Shown here: piece by piece, positions 21,966 through 33,015 of the stretch
How the letters are laid out: the number at the start of each line of letters is the position of its first letter
How positions within the stretch are numbered: position 1 is the stretch's first letter
Source: Molanna angustata
Taxonomy: Eukaryota; Arthropoda; Insecta; Trichoptera; Molannidae
Direction of reading: 5' to 3'
DNA length: 64,000 bases
NCBI GenBank assembly: GCA_963576475.1
Contig: OY754982.1
Location: 9,409,280-9,473,279 of the forward strand
The notes under the pieces: generated by a model
What the model was told of the DNA's origin: nothing
The model's input: only the letters and a program-made list of their open reading frames with translations
The model's database searches: none
Made by a program: the position numbers and the translations under genes

Positions 21966-23030
21966 TTATTTTTGACAAATATTGATTTAAACTCTGAATG
22001 AATGAAATGAATGATTATGTATTTGGTTGAATTCAACGATAACTGACTATAGTCAACAACACTAGATATGTTTATATTTTTTATTTATATTGCTTCTTTA
22101 AAATATTTTCAAGACAATTTACTATGAGTCTTTATAATCAGAAATCTTTTAAAAAATACGTAAAATTTATTCGTACTTTATTTTAATTTTGAAAAGTTCA
22201 TTTAATACAAAACGCTTTAAGAATCCAGTATACAAAATATTATAGCTTTGACATGAGCGAAAATAAATAACACCAAAATGCATAACATTTCATTTTCTTA
22301 GAAAAATCATACGAGTATTTTAAAGAACCATGTTTAAATAATGTAGTAAGTAGTATTATAATTTTAAAACATGGATCTTAACGAGTCTGTCCTTTTCTCC
22401 GTGCATCTGCTAGAGATGTCTTATAATTACATACATGAAGCTAAGAGGAACTTCATGTGATATTAAAATATCTTTCCATCTTCTTACCATACACGTGGGT
22501 ATATTATGTATGTGTGTATTTTAAATTCCACCATTCACCTATAGTAATTGGATGTGACATGGCGTCCTCATGTGTCTACTCATGAAGGAGTAAGACCCAC
22601 AGCGTCGCGACGGTACCATTGATATATTCACAGCTAAAGAGACGTTGGGTTAAAATCAAATTTTATGTAAAAATAACTTTGAATAATTGTTATTGTACTT
22701 TTGAAAAATTATCACAAAATATATTTATGTTTTTTTTTTAATTAATACACCCTCATAATGTGTTTAAACAAAATCTTTAATATTCTTAATAAAGATACAC
22801 TATCCTCCTCCACGCACAACATTCAAGCGTCAGGTAACACTTTGGCTTATGAATAAGGGCAGACAGGGATCGGAAACAGCACTAACACACATTTTAAGTT
22901 AAATTTGCACAAATATATATTGAACATCTAAATTATCTTACAAATCCAGTATAAATATTTTTTTTTTAATTATGTAATCTTAATAATATAACCTCAATAT
23001 TTTTAATCTTTGTATAAATGCTTAAGAGTT
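21966..23030. other. AT-rich DNA without recognisable gene
   Basis: No protein signature, tRNA box or repeated terminus was recognised. Confidence 0.5.
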
Positions 23031-23065
23031 CTACCTCAGAACAGGCGTTCAGCCTAGTGAGATAG
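23031..23065 (+). ncRNA. LINE 3'-UTR-type nested hairpin (type 1)
   Basis: Outer stem CTACCTCA (23031-23038) pairs with TGAGATAG (23058-23065), with one mismatch. Inner stem AGGC/GCCT. It is the same structure as at 31197-31231 and 35808-35846, with sequence changes on both arms. It is probably the remnant of a LINE 3' end; this copy has no clear tail. Confidence 0.55.
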
Positions 23066-23750
23066 TAAAATCTCAATATTTTTACTATGTATACCATTAT
23101 GAAATGTACTGGAATGAAATATGTAAATCAATTAATATTTTGAAGTCACAAAAATCAGTACCTATTTGGATTTAGTTAATTCGTTATAAATTGTTTTATT
23201 TGAATCGATGATGATTCTTGTTACCATAGTCTTATTTAGGTTCATTTTTTTACAGAATTTAAATCTCACATTTATATTTCACACAACGCATTTATCTACA
23301 CACATTGATTCATTGGTGTGATCTATACGAATTCTTACATCCTTGTTACGACGCACACATAATATCGCGTCGCGACGTTTCTCAAGAACGAATCAGTGGA
23401 GCGCATAGCGAGACGCGTGCAACGGACGTGTGATAAGATTGCTTTAGATTTGTGATAAGGGATTAGCGGAAATTCATTACAAAGGGGGGGCACACACTTG
23501 CCTCAACTCTACATTTCATACATACATACATACTTAAATCTCCTACAAACTGTGAACAACAACACTCTAATAATAGACACAGAAGAGCTGAGCTTACTCT
23601 TAACGTTTTCATATTTGAATATTAATTAAGTTTAGAGAAAACCAATTAATTTACATTGTTAAATTAATGACTCTATAATATAATAATAAAATACCAAATA
23701 TCAACTTGAGTAAATTGAACAAATCACTTAAAATTAATTACTACTCATTA
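23066..23750. other. AT-rich DNA with a short GC-rich patch
   Basis: About 23350-23440 is richer in CG (AATATCGCGTCGCGACG and a GCATAGCGAGACGCG segment). I could not relate it to a gene or repeat end. Confidence 0.4.
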
Positions 23751-24059
23751 TGTCCTATTATGATTCATTTCAGAGTACGAAAACGTCTGTAACCAACGAT
23801 CTACAGTGGATAAAAGGAGTGGATAAAAGGCAGTCAACTTTTTGACATTTCTCATATACTGAATTTCAGGCGGATAAATTTAGTATATGAGAAATGTCAA
23901 AAGGTTGACTGAATTTATACGGGACTCATTACGTCACTCCGCGCGGATAAAATCATCACCACCAAGATCTAATTCTGGTGGTGATGATAAAATCCTTTTA
24001 TATACAGTCGGCCGTTGATTTATACGTTTTCGTATTTTGAAACGAATCAGAATAGGACA
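23751..24059. mobile_element. TA-flanked foldback MITE
   Basis: Terminal inverted repeats begin TGTCCTATT and extend inward for about 60 bases with scattered mismatches (TACGAAAACGT is shared). TA dinucleotides lie on both sides (23749-23750 and 24060-24061), consistent with a Tc1/mariner-type insertion. Two further hairpins sit inside: a stem of about 30 bp centred near 23882 with CAGTCAAC/GTTGACTG ends, and a 13-bp stem ATCATCACCACCA/TGGTGGTGATGAT near 23950-23990. No coding capacity. Confidence 0.75.
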
Positions 24060-24074
24060 TAGTATCACACTCTT

Positions 24075-24515
24075 CTCTCTTCCTCAGCCCTCCCCCTGAG
24101 ACCTCTACAGCTTCCTATCTTGGGCAGACTGAATCCATCCGCCTCCAGCCACTCGTCTAATATCATCAGACCACCTTGTTTGAGGATTTCCAACACTTCT
24201 TTTGTCCGTTTTAGGTTGCCACTCTAGTACTTTCTTAGTTCATCTGGAGTCTGTGGTTCGGGCGACATGCCCTGCCCAGCTCCACATATGCTTGGCAACC
24301 ATTTGGACGTCAATTATTTTAGTTTTCTCTCTTATCCACATGTTAGTTTTTCTTACTCTTAACGAAATACCCAGAATTCTCCTTTCCATGGCTAAATCAT
24401 GTAGCATTTTGTTTGTAAACACAAGAGTTTCACAGCCATACATCAGTATCGGGGGAACGCACGCGTCAAAGACTTTGTCTTTAAGATATTTGGCGTAATT
24501 CGGAGACTTCAATCA
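24075..24515 (-). pseudogene. LINE-W RT C-terminal fragment
   Basis: On the minus strand 24240-24512 is open and reads NYAKYLKDKVFDACVPPILM, YGCETLVFTNK, MERRILGISLRVRKTN and WSWAGHVART. A frame change then leads to VGNPQTRWSDDI-like residues near 24170. These are the segments after the RT thumb in insect LINE polymerases (YGCETW-like, R-RILGI, WAGHVAR, G-P-RW-DD). The catalytic core is missing. Confidence 0.8.
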
Positions 24516-24579
24516 CACTTACTCAAATGATACATTTGTCACATAATCTTTCATATATAAAAACGACTTAAAATATGGT

Positions 24580-24645
24580 GAAAAATATGGTGTTCGTTTC
24601 TCTCTGCCTGCCTGATGAGGAACATAGCGTGATTGGATGTATGTT
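24580..24645 (+). mobile_element. LINE-P 3' scrap
   Basis: GTGTTCGTTTCTCTCTGCCT, then CATAGCGTGATTGGATGTATG, a degenerate version of the LINE-P terminus and tail. Confidence 0.5.
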
Positions 24646-24739
24646 ATATTATAATCTTTCATACAATTCGCTTGTACAATAGTACGCGAAATTGACGAGT
24701 TTCATGATTTCTCATGATTACCATCAATAAAAACTCTTG

Positions 24740-25050
24740 GCTCAGTTCAGATGGAACCACCCCAGGAGTAATCCCTTTCTATTGAAAAAGTAATCAGTAA
24801 ATTCGGACGACGTGGCAAAGAATTATTTTTAATTCCAGTAAACTTTGCAAATTGAAGAGATTGATATTTTCCATCAATCATTAAAAGTGGACAATGTTGT
24901 ATCGCTGAAGTGCAAATTGAAGAGTTTGGTTAATTTATCATGGATACCATGATCATATCTTGACCAAATTGATATGGGACCAATCGGAAGATATCTCCTT
25001 TCTAATAAAGAAAGAATCATCGAAATCGGTCAACGTGGTAAAAAGAAATC
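24740..25050 (+). repeat. Interspersed repeat R (two partial units)
   Basis: Near 24962-25040 the block ACCAAATTGATATGGGACCA, CGGAAGATATCTCC, ATCATCGAAATCGG and CAACGTGG occurs. A weaker version (ATGGAACCACCCC ... CGACGTGGCAAAGAA) is at 24750-24822. The same block is reversed at 33.42-33.52 kb. A short frame runs through it, but no protein family is recognised. Confidence 0.5.
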
Positions 25051-25309
25051 GCTGAACTTATATAAAAAAAAGTTCATTGATCCATTTCCTTCTCCAAATG
25101 AGATCTTCGCTTCAATGAAAGAAAATAATAAATATAACTATGTTAGACGCCTTTATAATTTTGTTTACTTTTAAAAAACTTCATACCAAGCATGTGAATT
25201 TATACTGTCTCAAAACATTTAAATAAACTAGTAAACTTAAAACATTGTGACATTAAAATGCCTTGGGGTATATGTGTTGTACAAAATATTTTAAAGAACG
25301 TCATTCATC

Positions 25310-25600
25310 TTGGCTGCCCACGTTGTGCATCTTCAAAACATCATCGGTCACCTGACGAAAAAACGCCGCGCGATCTAGAAGTTGCTCATTAAATCTCGCG
25401 AGATCTGGTACGTTTCCACGGTGCTATCTGCGGTGGATGCTGTGAGGCAGGTAGGTGAGATGACACACGTAATTAGCGATCGAGGACCGCCACCCGTGTT
25501 GCGAGCGCGAACGGTAGCCCTACTAGGCACTGCCCACGCACTGCGTTACATGAAACTTGATTTCAAAATAGCATCTCGACGCTTAATTTAACCCAGAGCC
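25310..25600 (+). other. GC-rich islet with short open frame, unrecognised
   Basis: This segment is clearly more GC-rich than its surroundings. One frame (25382-25591) is open for 69 codons from a TTG. It contains GAGGCAG|GTAGGTGAG at about 25449, a good 5' splice-site match. I do not recognise the protein, and I see no matching acceptor. It may be a decayed TE segment or an exon-like relic. Confidence 0.3.
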
Positions 25601-25649
25601 GGGGTTGACTTAAAAAAAATAGGTTGTATTTTTTTTAAATATAAAACTT

Positions 25650-25800
25650 TATTTTTTTTTAAATAATATCTCCTTGTTAAACAAGTACATATAAATCTTT
25701 CTACATTCCCTAAATTAAGCATAAATGCTTGTGCTATGGGTGAACGAAGTCGGTCGCGGCAGGTTTCGAACTTGCGATCACTGGATTACAAGCCTAGTGC
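25650..25800 (-). mobile_element. SINE-A, 5' truncated
   Basis: The tail, body and B box (GTTCGAAACCTGC on the minus strand) are present. The A-box half is cut off at about 25800, where unrelated H2-like decayed DNA starts. Confidence 0.8.
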
Positions 25801-25829
25801 CAAGAATTCTTTAAAAGTTTAAGTTTGGG

Positions 25830-25972
25830 ATATACAGAAGACACAAAATCTTATAGTATGCAAAAAGCCTATAACAAAATACAAAATATACACTTTTTGC
25901 GTGATACCTGTTGAGAATTTAATGGAAAAAATTCGCTGAGAAATTGAGGAATCTTACTGTTAATAGTAAAAA
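25830..25972 (+). mobile_element. Decayed H2-like 3' segment
   Basis: ACAGAAGACACAAAATC, then TATAGTATGCAAAAAGCC, GTGATACCTGTTGAGAATTT and GTTAATAGTAAAAATG follow the order of the H2 3' region. The terminal hairpin has decayed. Confidence 0.4.
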
Positions 25973-26037
25973 TGGCAAATATGAGTAAAGTGCAGTTTTT
26001 AAAAAAATAAAAATAATATACCAATTATTGAATCGCT

Positions 26038-27025
26038 TTGAATATTTTATTTATTTATTATTTAACCCATTTACTTGTTACAATATTCAAAAAACCTAGA
26101 AATTTTCCTACAAAACAATTATTTGATGTATTCCAAGTACCTGATTTAGATAATTTATATAAAAATATTGCTTTACAACAAATACATAAAGATACCTTTG
26201 GAAAGCGGGCTGAAAATCTAGTGAGTACACAGAGACGGCATCTCATAGGAAATATGATGATACCGAAATGTAATAAGACGCATGCCCAACATCACTATAA
26301 ATACCTGGGTATACAATATTTTAACAAACTACCTGCCATTATTAAAAAAACACAAAAATTTTATGACTTTAAAAGAAAAATCAAATCTTTAAAATAACAA
26401 TAAATTTTTATCTATTCCTTTTTCATATTCACTATGTGTATATGTATGTGTGTGTATGTATGTATGTGTATGTGTGTGTATACGTGTGTATGTTTGTATG
26501 TGTATGTATGTATATGTATGTATGTGTGTGTATATGTATGTGTGTGTGTATGTATATATGTATATGTGTGTATGTATATATATGTATGTGTATATGTATG
26601 TGTGTACATGTGTGTATAAGTATGCGTATATTATATGTGTGTATGTTGTATATGTGTATGTGTGTGTATGTATGTGTATGTGTATATGTGTATTTGTATA
26701 TGTGTATTTGTATATGTGAATTTTTATTTTTTTCTCCTTTTTGGATAAATTATGGTTTTTATTCTATATTCACTAAAAAAACAAAATAAACTTTAATCAT
26801 CTGTATGTATTAGCTGTAAGTTGAACTTGATTTACAATTTATTAAATGATTCTATTATTATAAGTAAAATGTATGTAATATGTTAAATGTAGATATGTTA
26901 TTTGCTCCTGTCCCAAGCACAAGTTTTTAACTTTTTTGGGACAGTACCTATTGAAAAAAAAAATTGTATTAATTTAAATATTTGTACAATGTGTATGTTC
27001 ATATTATGTTACTCAATAAAAAAAA
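26038..27025 (+). pseudogene. CR1/jockey-like LINE 3' end with long 3' UTR
   Basis: An open C-terminal piece (about 26080-26397) reads FGKRAENLVSTQRRHLIGNM, HAQHHYKYLGIQYFNKL and PAIIKKTQKFYDFKRKIKSL, ending in a stop. The Y-F-N-K-L-P block and basic tail match the ends of LINE polymerases. The 3' UTR holds a TATG-rich microsatellite (26433-26725). It then has an outer stem CTGTCCCAA (26908-26916) with TTGGGACAG (26936-26944) around an AAGT/ACTT inner stem, and ends in an A-rich tail near 27013-27025. The catalytic RT core is missing. Confidence 0.75.
26433..26725. repeat. TATG/TGTG alternating purine-pyrimidine tract
   Basis: About 290 bp of interspersed TATG, TGTG and TATA units on the plus strand. 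All reading frames are open across it, which is an artefact of composition and does not indicate a gene. Confidence 0.95.
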
Positions 27026-27247
27026 ATATACATTTATAATAATTAATTACACACAAAGATGAGACATAGAAACAAATAAAAATGAAGAATTTTTGTAATA
27101 TAAAAACATAAAATATAGATTCAGATAAAATATAAACACATAGATTTAGATAAAAACACAGATTAAGATAAAAATAGACAAAAAAGAATCAGAGAATTAG
27201 AAAAAAAATAATGATAAGAGAGAAAAAAATCAAATGTGACAATAGAT

Positions 27248-27340
27248 CGACTGCAGTTATATCAGTTGACAGGTATAGCGACTGCAGTTATATCAGTTGA
27301 CAGGTATAGCGACTGCAGTTATATCAGTTGACAGGTATAG
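27248..27340. repeat. 31-bp tandem repeat, 3 identical units
   Basis: CGACTGCAGTTATATCAG begins at 27248, 27279 and 27310. The three units look identical, which implies recent expansion. Confidence 0.95.
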
Positions 27341-27785
27341 CGAAATAAAAGATCCATAAATTTAAATTTTGTAAATTTCGAAAGCTTTATTGAATGTTTC
27401 GCATTCCATTTTAGTTAATTTAATGTCGTGTTGTGAAAATTTGTGAATTTTAAAAGTTCTAAAATATATGTCAATTTGACCAAAAAATATACGTTAAAAA
27501 AATTCCAAGGCGGCCCTGTAAAAGGCACCTACCCGTAATGGTAATTGTTAGTTTATGTCGATTAATAAAATAAATCAATTAATCTCGTTCAATTTTAAGT
27601 TGTTACTGCAGGCAATGTTAATGTGGAGTTCATTTAATTCATATCAATCTTCTCATCTAACAACATACATTCCTTCATTGCGTACATTTTTTATTTTATT
27701 TAAATGCGCTACATAATCAAGATATTCTTCTCAAATAAATATTAATTGAATTCACAATTATAACAATTACCTTCGATATTTCAAC
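27341..27785. other. AT-rich DNA without recognisable gene
   Basis: No supported feature. Confidence 0.5.
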
Positions 27786-27787
27786 GT

Positions 27788-27880
27788 TTCAAGACAATCA
27801 TTCGGACTGTGTTGGCTTACGGATGTGAGGCGTTGACAATGACCGAATCAGCCGAAGCATTGGATATTTGCGTCAAATCT
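27788..27880 (+). pseudogene. LINE RT fragment
   Basis: TTTCAAGACAATCATTCGGA onward translates as FKTIIRTVLAYGCEALTMTE, the YKT-x-x-RP-VLTYG(C/S)E-x-(W)-T block that follows the RT palm in RTE and related polymerases (compare RTE-1 YKTIVRPVLTYASETWTLTK). Only about 30 codons remain. Confidence 0.7.
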
Positions 27881-28189
27881 GTGATCCAGTGAAAGAAGGG
27901 AAAGATTTGAAGATTACAAAAGATTTGAAGATAAGACTACAAAAGTCAAAAAATACTCCCAATACAGAAAAAGAAAAGAAAAGAAAGGAAAAAGTATATC
28001 TAAAAAAGATACGTATAGGTACATATGAATTCACAAAAAACTATAACATTGAAATAACTTTAAATGAAGTAAAATAAACAAAAACGATTATATATTTGCA
28101 AATATACAAATCTGCACCGAAAATATATCACAAGTTGTCTCTCTCATAAAAAAATGTATATATCGTCTGTTTTTAATAATAATTAGAAT

Positions 28190-28500
28190 TTATGCGCCAT
28201 TTAGTGATACAAGATCATTCCAAGGGCGCTATACCATATTTGTTGGCTCTACGAAATAATGCACTTTTAAGATGTCCACTGAAGGTGTCAATGCTCTGAG
28301 GTCCACGTATGTCGTGGGGCAATTAATTCCATTTTTAAGGCCCGTTCACACTGAAACCACGATCATAGTAAGCCGCCTTATTGACTCTGTCCAATTCTTT
28401 TAAAGAGTTGGTACTCTGTGATCCAGACGATCTCAATGTTTGCTGTCTTCCTGATAGAACATTCTCTTAAAACAGTTCTTGTGGAGCCAAGACGTTCAGG
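28190..28500 (-). pseudogene. LINE C-terminus and 3' UTR hairpin
   Basis: Minus-strand translation gives RVNKAAYYDRGFSVNGP, LPHDIRGPQSIDTFSGHL and KSALFRRANKYGIAPLE, with a frame break between the first two. The W-N-x-LP-x-x-IR and F-x-x-x-LK-x-x-LF pattern is that of LINE polymerase ends. The 3' UTR stem AGCGCC/GGCGCA lies at 28230-28225 and 28198-28193. A matching 3' UTR without coding sequence is at 40.0 kb. Confidence 0.65.
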
Positions 28501-29040
28501 AATTTAAATATAAGTATTTGTATTTAAATATAGCATAGATTTTCGTATCATAGATTACAGTTATTCCAACAATTCAACAAAGTTCTAAAGAGGCATCTCC
28601 GGTTGGAATAATTTATCGATTCGATAAAATATGTGTTTTGATATTAATATTAGTATTGCACGAACTATCAAGATTTATGATTTTTAGCGTGCCATGGTCA
28701 CTTTCATAATAACGTTATTGATAATCCAGACTGTTTATTCACGTTTCGGTTTTGGAATATGTATTTATAAGGAATAATTCCCTCGCTATACATACGAAAA
28801 TGAATTATTATATTATTATTACGAATAACATTCGCTGTGTGAAAGTTTAGATTTATGCGTTGAATTTTAGATTTATATTATATTTTCACAAAATTTCGTT
28901 TCGTAATAAAATTTACAGTCAATGTTGTTCGCAAGAAGAAATGATAAGTGACTTATAAGAAGTTATTAGTGTAAAAATGTTATGGTATTTTTTGTGATAT
29001 AAATTTGAATCACTCAATTATTTCATTTTTACTCCACACT
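28501..29040. other. AT-rich DNA without recognisable gene
   Basis: No supported feature. Confidence 0.5.
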
Positions 29041-29049
29041 ACCCTTATG

Positions 29050-29295
29050 GGTCATCATCATCATCATCACAACCCTTGATGGGTCCTAGCTGCCTCCAAG
29101 AATCTTTGCCTTACTGCTCTATCGCTGGCTGCCACTTTCCAGTTCTGTTGCACCATAGCCCGACAATCCGCGACAACGCCGTCCAACTATCGTATTTAGA
29201 TCTCCTTACGCTTCTTCTACCGATCATTAGACAATACCCTTTTTGGGAGCCCCAGATCATCCATACGGTTTCATGGATGATCTGGTTTATTAACT
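29050..29295 (-). pseudogene. RTE-2 LINE 3' relic
   Basis: The left edge is a TCATCATCATCATCATCAC run, the reverse of an RTE (TGA)n end. On the minus strand the frames give GRRSVRRSKYDSW and RIVGLWCNRTGKWQPA, the same block seen at 7.5 and 59.6 kb. It is 5' truncated to about 245 bp. An inverted GGATGATCTGG/CCAGATCATCC pair lies at its 5' edge (about 29250-29285). Confidence 0.75.
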
Positions 29296-29299
29296 TAAT

Positions 29300-30077
29300 C
29301 TGATGCATTAATGCAACGTCACATCATATTTAACCAGATATTTTGTTCTTCTTTAATTTATAAAAAAAATATATTGCTCTACCTATACCTTAAAGTTTTT
29401 TTATAATTATAAGATAAATGTCAAAAATCGGGGGATACTTATTATTTTCCTACAAGAATATATACAAAACATAATTAAAAAGTTAAGGTATATTTTTCTT
29501 TATTAATATCCAAACTTACTAGGTTATTTTTTTTCAAAATGATTCGTTTTGTAGTAATGAAGCAATTTCAAATTGAAAAAATAGGTACGTTGGCAGCAGT
29601 CGCCCTTTAAAAAAATACCTATTCGAAAAACGTTTATTTCAAAACGCAATATCGTCGATTTTGAATGTCGCCACGTTAAACAAAATTACTCAAAATTTCA
29701 TTATAATTCTTATTCACTGTGTACTAACAGCAACCTGTGTGTGTGTCTGAATTTGCAATGTCAGAAATGGTCTTATGTAATTGCACATTAAGTATGTGTA
29801 AAGTTGTGCAGAGATAGAGGTAGTATGTATACATAATGTATGTGCTAAATATTAATTGTTGGACAGCACCGCACCGGTGCTAATGAACTTCCATACAGCC
29901 CTCACAGTGCTATGTTACCAACAACTTACATTTCAGTACTTCTAATGCTGCGTTTCGCAAACTTTCAATTGCCAAGATTATGAATTCAGGTAAGTGACCT
30001 CTTGAATTAACAAGAACAAGTAAATTATTAGTAAAACGATACATAGCAGAATATTTACTTCTTTCTTCTTCTTTTTC
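29300..30077. other. AT-rich DNA without recognisable gene
   Basis: No supported feature. A PolyQ-like or exon-like pattern was not seen. Confidence 0.45.
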
Positions 30078-30109
30078 TTGCCCTTCTATTCCGTCTTTTC
30101 ACCCACCAT

Positions 30110-30568
30110 CACCCGTTCTGCTTATAGGGATATATCATGTTATCCGTCACTCTGTGAAACATGGACCATCAGCCAACGTGAAACGGGATGTCTGTCTGCG
30201 TTTGAGATGTGGTGCTACAGAAGCATGGCTAAAGTTCACTGGTCAGAACACATCAGCAACGACGAGGTACTAAGTAGGGTTGGAGAGACAAGGCAAATTA
30301 TGAAAAGAATTGCCCGACAGAGAACAACTTGGATAGGCCACAACATCCGGCACAACAACAACAACATCAGCCACAACATCCCAGGCCTGCTTTTTACCAT
30401 CGTCGAAGGAATGATTGATGGGGGTAACTGTAGATGTCGCCCCAGAAACAACTATATAGACTAGATAATCGGTGACGTGCGCTGTAGCAGTTACAAAGAG
30501 ATGAAGAGACTGGCGGACGAAAGAGATAAGTGGAGGGATCGAGTGTTTGGTGCAGACCAATCCTAGGA
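30110..30568 (+). pseudogene. LINE RT C-terminal fragment
   Basis: Translation gives CETWTISQRETGCLSAFEMW, CYRSMAKVHWSEHISNDEVL, SRVGETRQIMKRIARQRTTW and IGHNIRHN. After a short AAC-rich insertion come LLFTIVEGMIDGGNCRCRPR and, after a stop, SYKEMKRLADERDKWRDRVF-type residues (30492-30550). The order matches the C-terminus of a common insect endonuclease-RT. At least one internal stop, and the missing catalytic core, show it is a relic. Confidence 0.8.
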
Positions 30569-30569
30569 T

Positions 30570-31190
30570 TGTGACCAAGAAGAGAGTTTTCCGTCACTCT
30601 ATTAAATTTTAATTTTAGATTTTATTTAATTATTTATTTTTAAATTATTTTTAACTCTTATTAAATTACACATACAGATGATTTAAAAATATGCTCTCAC
30701 GTATGACTCAAGTTATTTTTTACGATGTCTTTGGCGCACAAAGGTCGTTCTGTTCGTAACATAATAATTCATACGCTAATAACTAATAAGTTACCCCGTT
30801 TATTTTTCAACGCTGACGGTTCATTGGAGACGGTTCTCGACTTGGTACAGAGACTTATAAAATAAATATACGCAGACTGTAAAATAATGTGACTCGTTAA
30901 ATAAACAAATACTAAAAATAAAAAACCTAAGTACGAACAATGAGCGTTTTATGGTCAAAAGCGGGTAAGTCCACTCGCGTAACAATACTCGCAAGACGTA
31001 TAATTATTGCGATTGCTAAATTGTAAACATTAAATAAAATATCATATGAAATAAAATACTTTTGAGATAGAGGTTTTAGAGTTTTTTTTTTATCCTGGTT
31101 GTCGATGTTCTAAGTGAATGAAGTATATATGTAAAAAAAAGAAAAGAAAACCAATCATATGATCGCAGAGTAGCCATGTAGCAATTCAAA
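30570..31190. other. AT-rich DNA without recognisable gene
   Basis: No supported feature. Confidence 0.5.
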
Positions 31191-31196
31191 ACTAGT

Positions 31197-31372
31197 ACTG
31201 CCTCAGAACAGACTATGTCTAGCGAGGCAGTAAAATTTCCAATGTTTGGAAAAAAAAAATAATAATTGTGAAATTGTTACTAGGTAGAAACTAAAAAATA
31301 AAATTGTATTTTTGTTCCTTTGTAATAATTTATTTATAATGTTATAAATATACTATTCATTCATTCATTCAA
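31197..31372 (+). mobile_element. LINE 3' UTR (type 1 hairpin) with (ATTC)n tail
   Basis: TACTGCCTC (31196-31204) pairs perfectly with GAGGCAGTA (31224-31232) around an AGAC/GTCT inner stem. About 120 nt downstream an (ATTC)n tail occupies 31353-31370. No coding sequence is attached, so it is a strongly 5'-truncated LINE. Confidence 0.65.
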
Positions 31373-31439
31373 AATAATCATACTAAAGGAGTATTTTGCG
31401 TAAAAGCCGTGTCGAATGTTTTGAAATCATGAAATCTAA

Positions 31440-31970
31440 TGACTTGCAAAAAAATGTGATACACTTGTCATATCTTGTCACGAGATAAATTGTCACGTGA
31501 TACAGGTACTATAACACTATAACTATTCACGAAAAAATTGTGAAATGCTTTAACTCGTTACGAAAATATTGTGATATACTATAACTTGTCACGAAAATAT
31601 TCTGATATCCTATATTTTGTCACGATAAAATTGTGATATATTATGTTTTTTGTGAGGTCCCGGTACAGGGACCTTCTTCACCTATTTGTGTTCCCGTTAT
31701 TGTGGTCGTCGGTTTGGTCCTGAAAAGAATCTTTCGTGCCGTTTTGGCCGAGAGGTCGTTCGGCGTTCTGCCGCCGGCGCCGCCGCGATGGTGTTGATTC
31801 GTTTCACGCATACCCTATAAATTGTAATATCCCATAACTTGTCAAAAAAGGTAATTTCCTATCAAATGTCACGAAAAAAAGGTGATATCTTATAACTTTT
31901 CAAAAAGATTGCGATGTTTCATAACTTGTCACATAAAATTGTGATATCCTATGACTTGAAACAAAAAAAT
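31440..31970. repeat. Degenerate tandem array interrupted by a GC-rich insert
   Basis: Units near 35-45 bp built around (A)ACTTGTCACGAAAAAATTG and TGTGATAT recur about nine times in 31475-31650 and 31810-31970, with many changes. Between them, at about 31655-31800, is a GC-rich block with an AGGTCCC/GGGACCT hairpin and a GCCGCCGGCGCCGCC run. Array and insert differ sharply in composition. Confidence 0.65.
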
Positions 31971-32019
31971 CAAAAACATTTCACATGGTTCATACTTGAC
32001 CCTCAAATTTAATATAACA

Positions 32020-32200
32020 CATGCATATACATACACACCATCACGCCGTATCCCTACTCGGGGTAGACAGAGAGAACTGAACGATAGACTCCTCTATCTT
32101 TATTACGTGTTAAAAGTTGTTATTTGTTGTTTGAAGCAAAACATGTATGACATTGCATGTTTTGCCTCATTTACATCCATGAATCGTGTCATACATGCTC
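32020..32200 (-). mobile_element. LINE-P 3' end fragment
   Basis: The left side has a CATATACATACACACCATCA tail, then CACGCCGTATCCCTA...GGGGTAGACAGAGAGAACTG. This is the minus-strand version of the LINE-P ending seen at 16.4 and 38.4 kb. A decayed C-terminal frame follows. Confidence 0.7.
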
Positions 32201-32637
32201 TCCTATTATTATTACTTAAATTTAATATTAAATTCTACCAAAAAAGTTCTTGAATAGTAGTGGATAACAAACATAGCACAGAAAAAAAAATTGACTTATA
32301 GGGTTTTGATTCTATTAAAAGTGTAATGTCGTCTCGTATAAAGACATCGCCACATCATATGTAGGTAAGGTGAGGATATCCAACCGATCATAATTCACCT
32401 TTAGTCTGTAACGTTACACGCAAGGCGCGAACCTGGACCGTCTAGGTAATATGTCATACCACCACGGCCACTAAATTACCGAATATTCTCTGTCGTATGG
32501 CGTACCTCCATTATTCATACAGAACAACACTAAAACAAACAGAGCTATTAAAGTATTCTGTCATTTGGTATGCACGGATTCAGGGTTGCCACAAAATCGG
32601 TAAAAAAATCTGTTTTATATATACATGTGATGATGAG

Positions 32638-32810
32638 ATGGGTGGTGGCAGAGCAGTCAGCGCGCTGGATTAGTAATCCAGTGGTCGCGAGTTCGAATAC
32701 TGCGACGACCGGATTTCGTTCACCTATAGCACAAGCATTTATGTTTAATGTAGTGAATGTATGTGGATGTATATGTAATTACTTGTTTCGAGGACATATT
32801 TATTCAAAAA
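32638..32810 (+). mobile_element. SINE-A
   Basis: A-box GGCAGAGCAGTCAGCGC and B-box GAGTTCGAATACTGC are slightly diverged, and the body is conserved. The 3' end contains TTTCGAGGACATATTTATTC, which is repeated again six bases later, just before a LINE-Q copy. Confidence 0.85.
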
Positions 32811-32829
32811 ATTTCGAGGACATATTTAT

Positions 32830-33015
32830 TCACGGAATATCCCACAATGTGGGATAACCAGCGACAGGTGTACTACCTTATAAAAGAAGTACGACACGTG
32901 TGTGTTTCAACACACACCTGTCTCGTCTCATATCCAGAATGTGTTGTAAACCTCATTACTGAAATATGTAAGATGTTATTTTGCCTGTTGTATTTTCGAT
33001 TACCGGGCTCTTAAG
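32830..33015 (-). mobile_element. LINE-Q 3' fragment
   Basis: Contains ATATCCCACAATGTGGG, ACCAGCGACAGGTGT, GTAAGATGTTATTTTGCC and TTTTCGATTACC, shared with 41.4-41.7 and 46.26-46.53 kb. This copy is the shortest of the three. Confidence 0.7.

Noticed and set aside
26412..26789. Several overlapping open frames over the TATG/TGTG tract
   Set aside because: Cys/Val/Tyr/Met low-complexity translation in multiple frames and on both strands is a microsatellite artefact.
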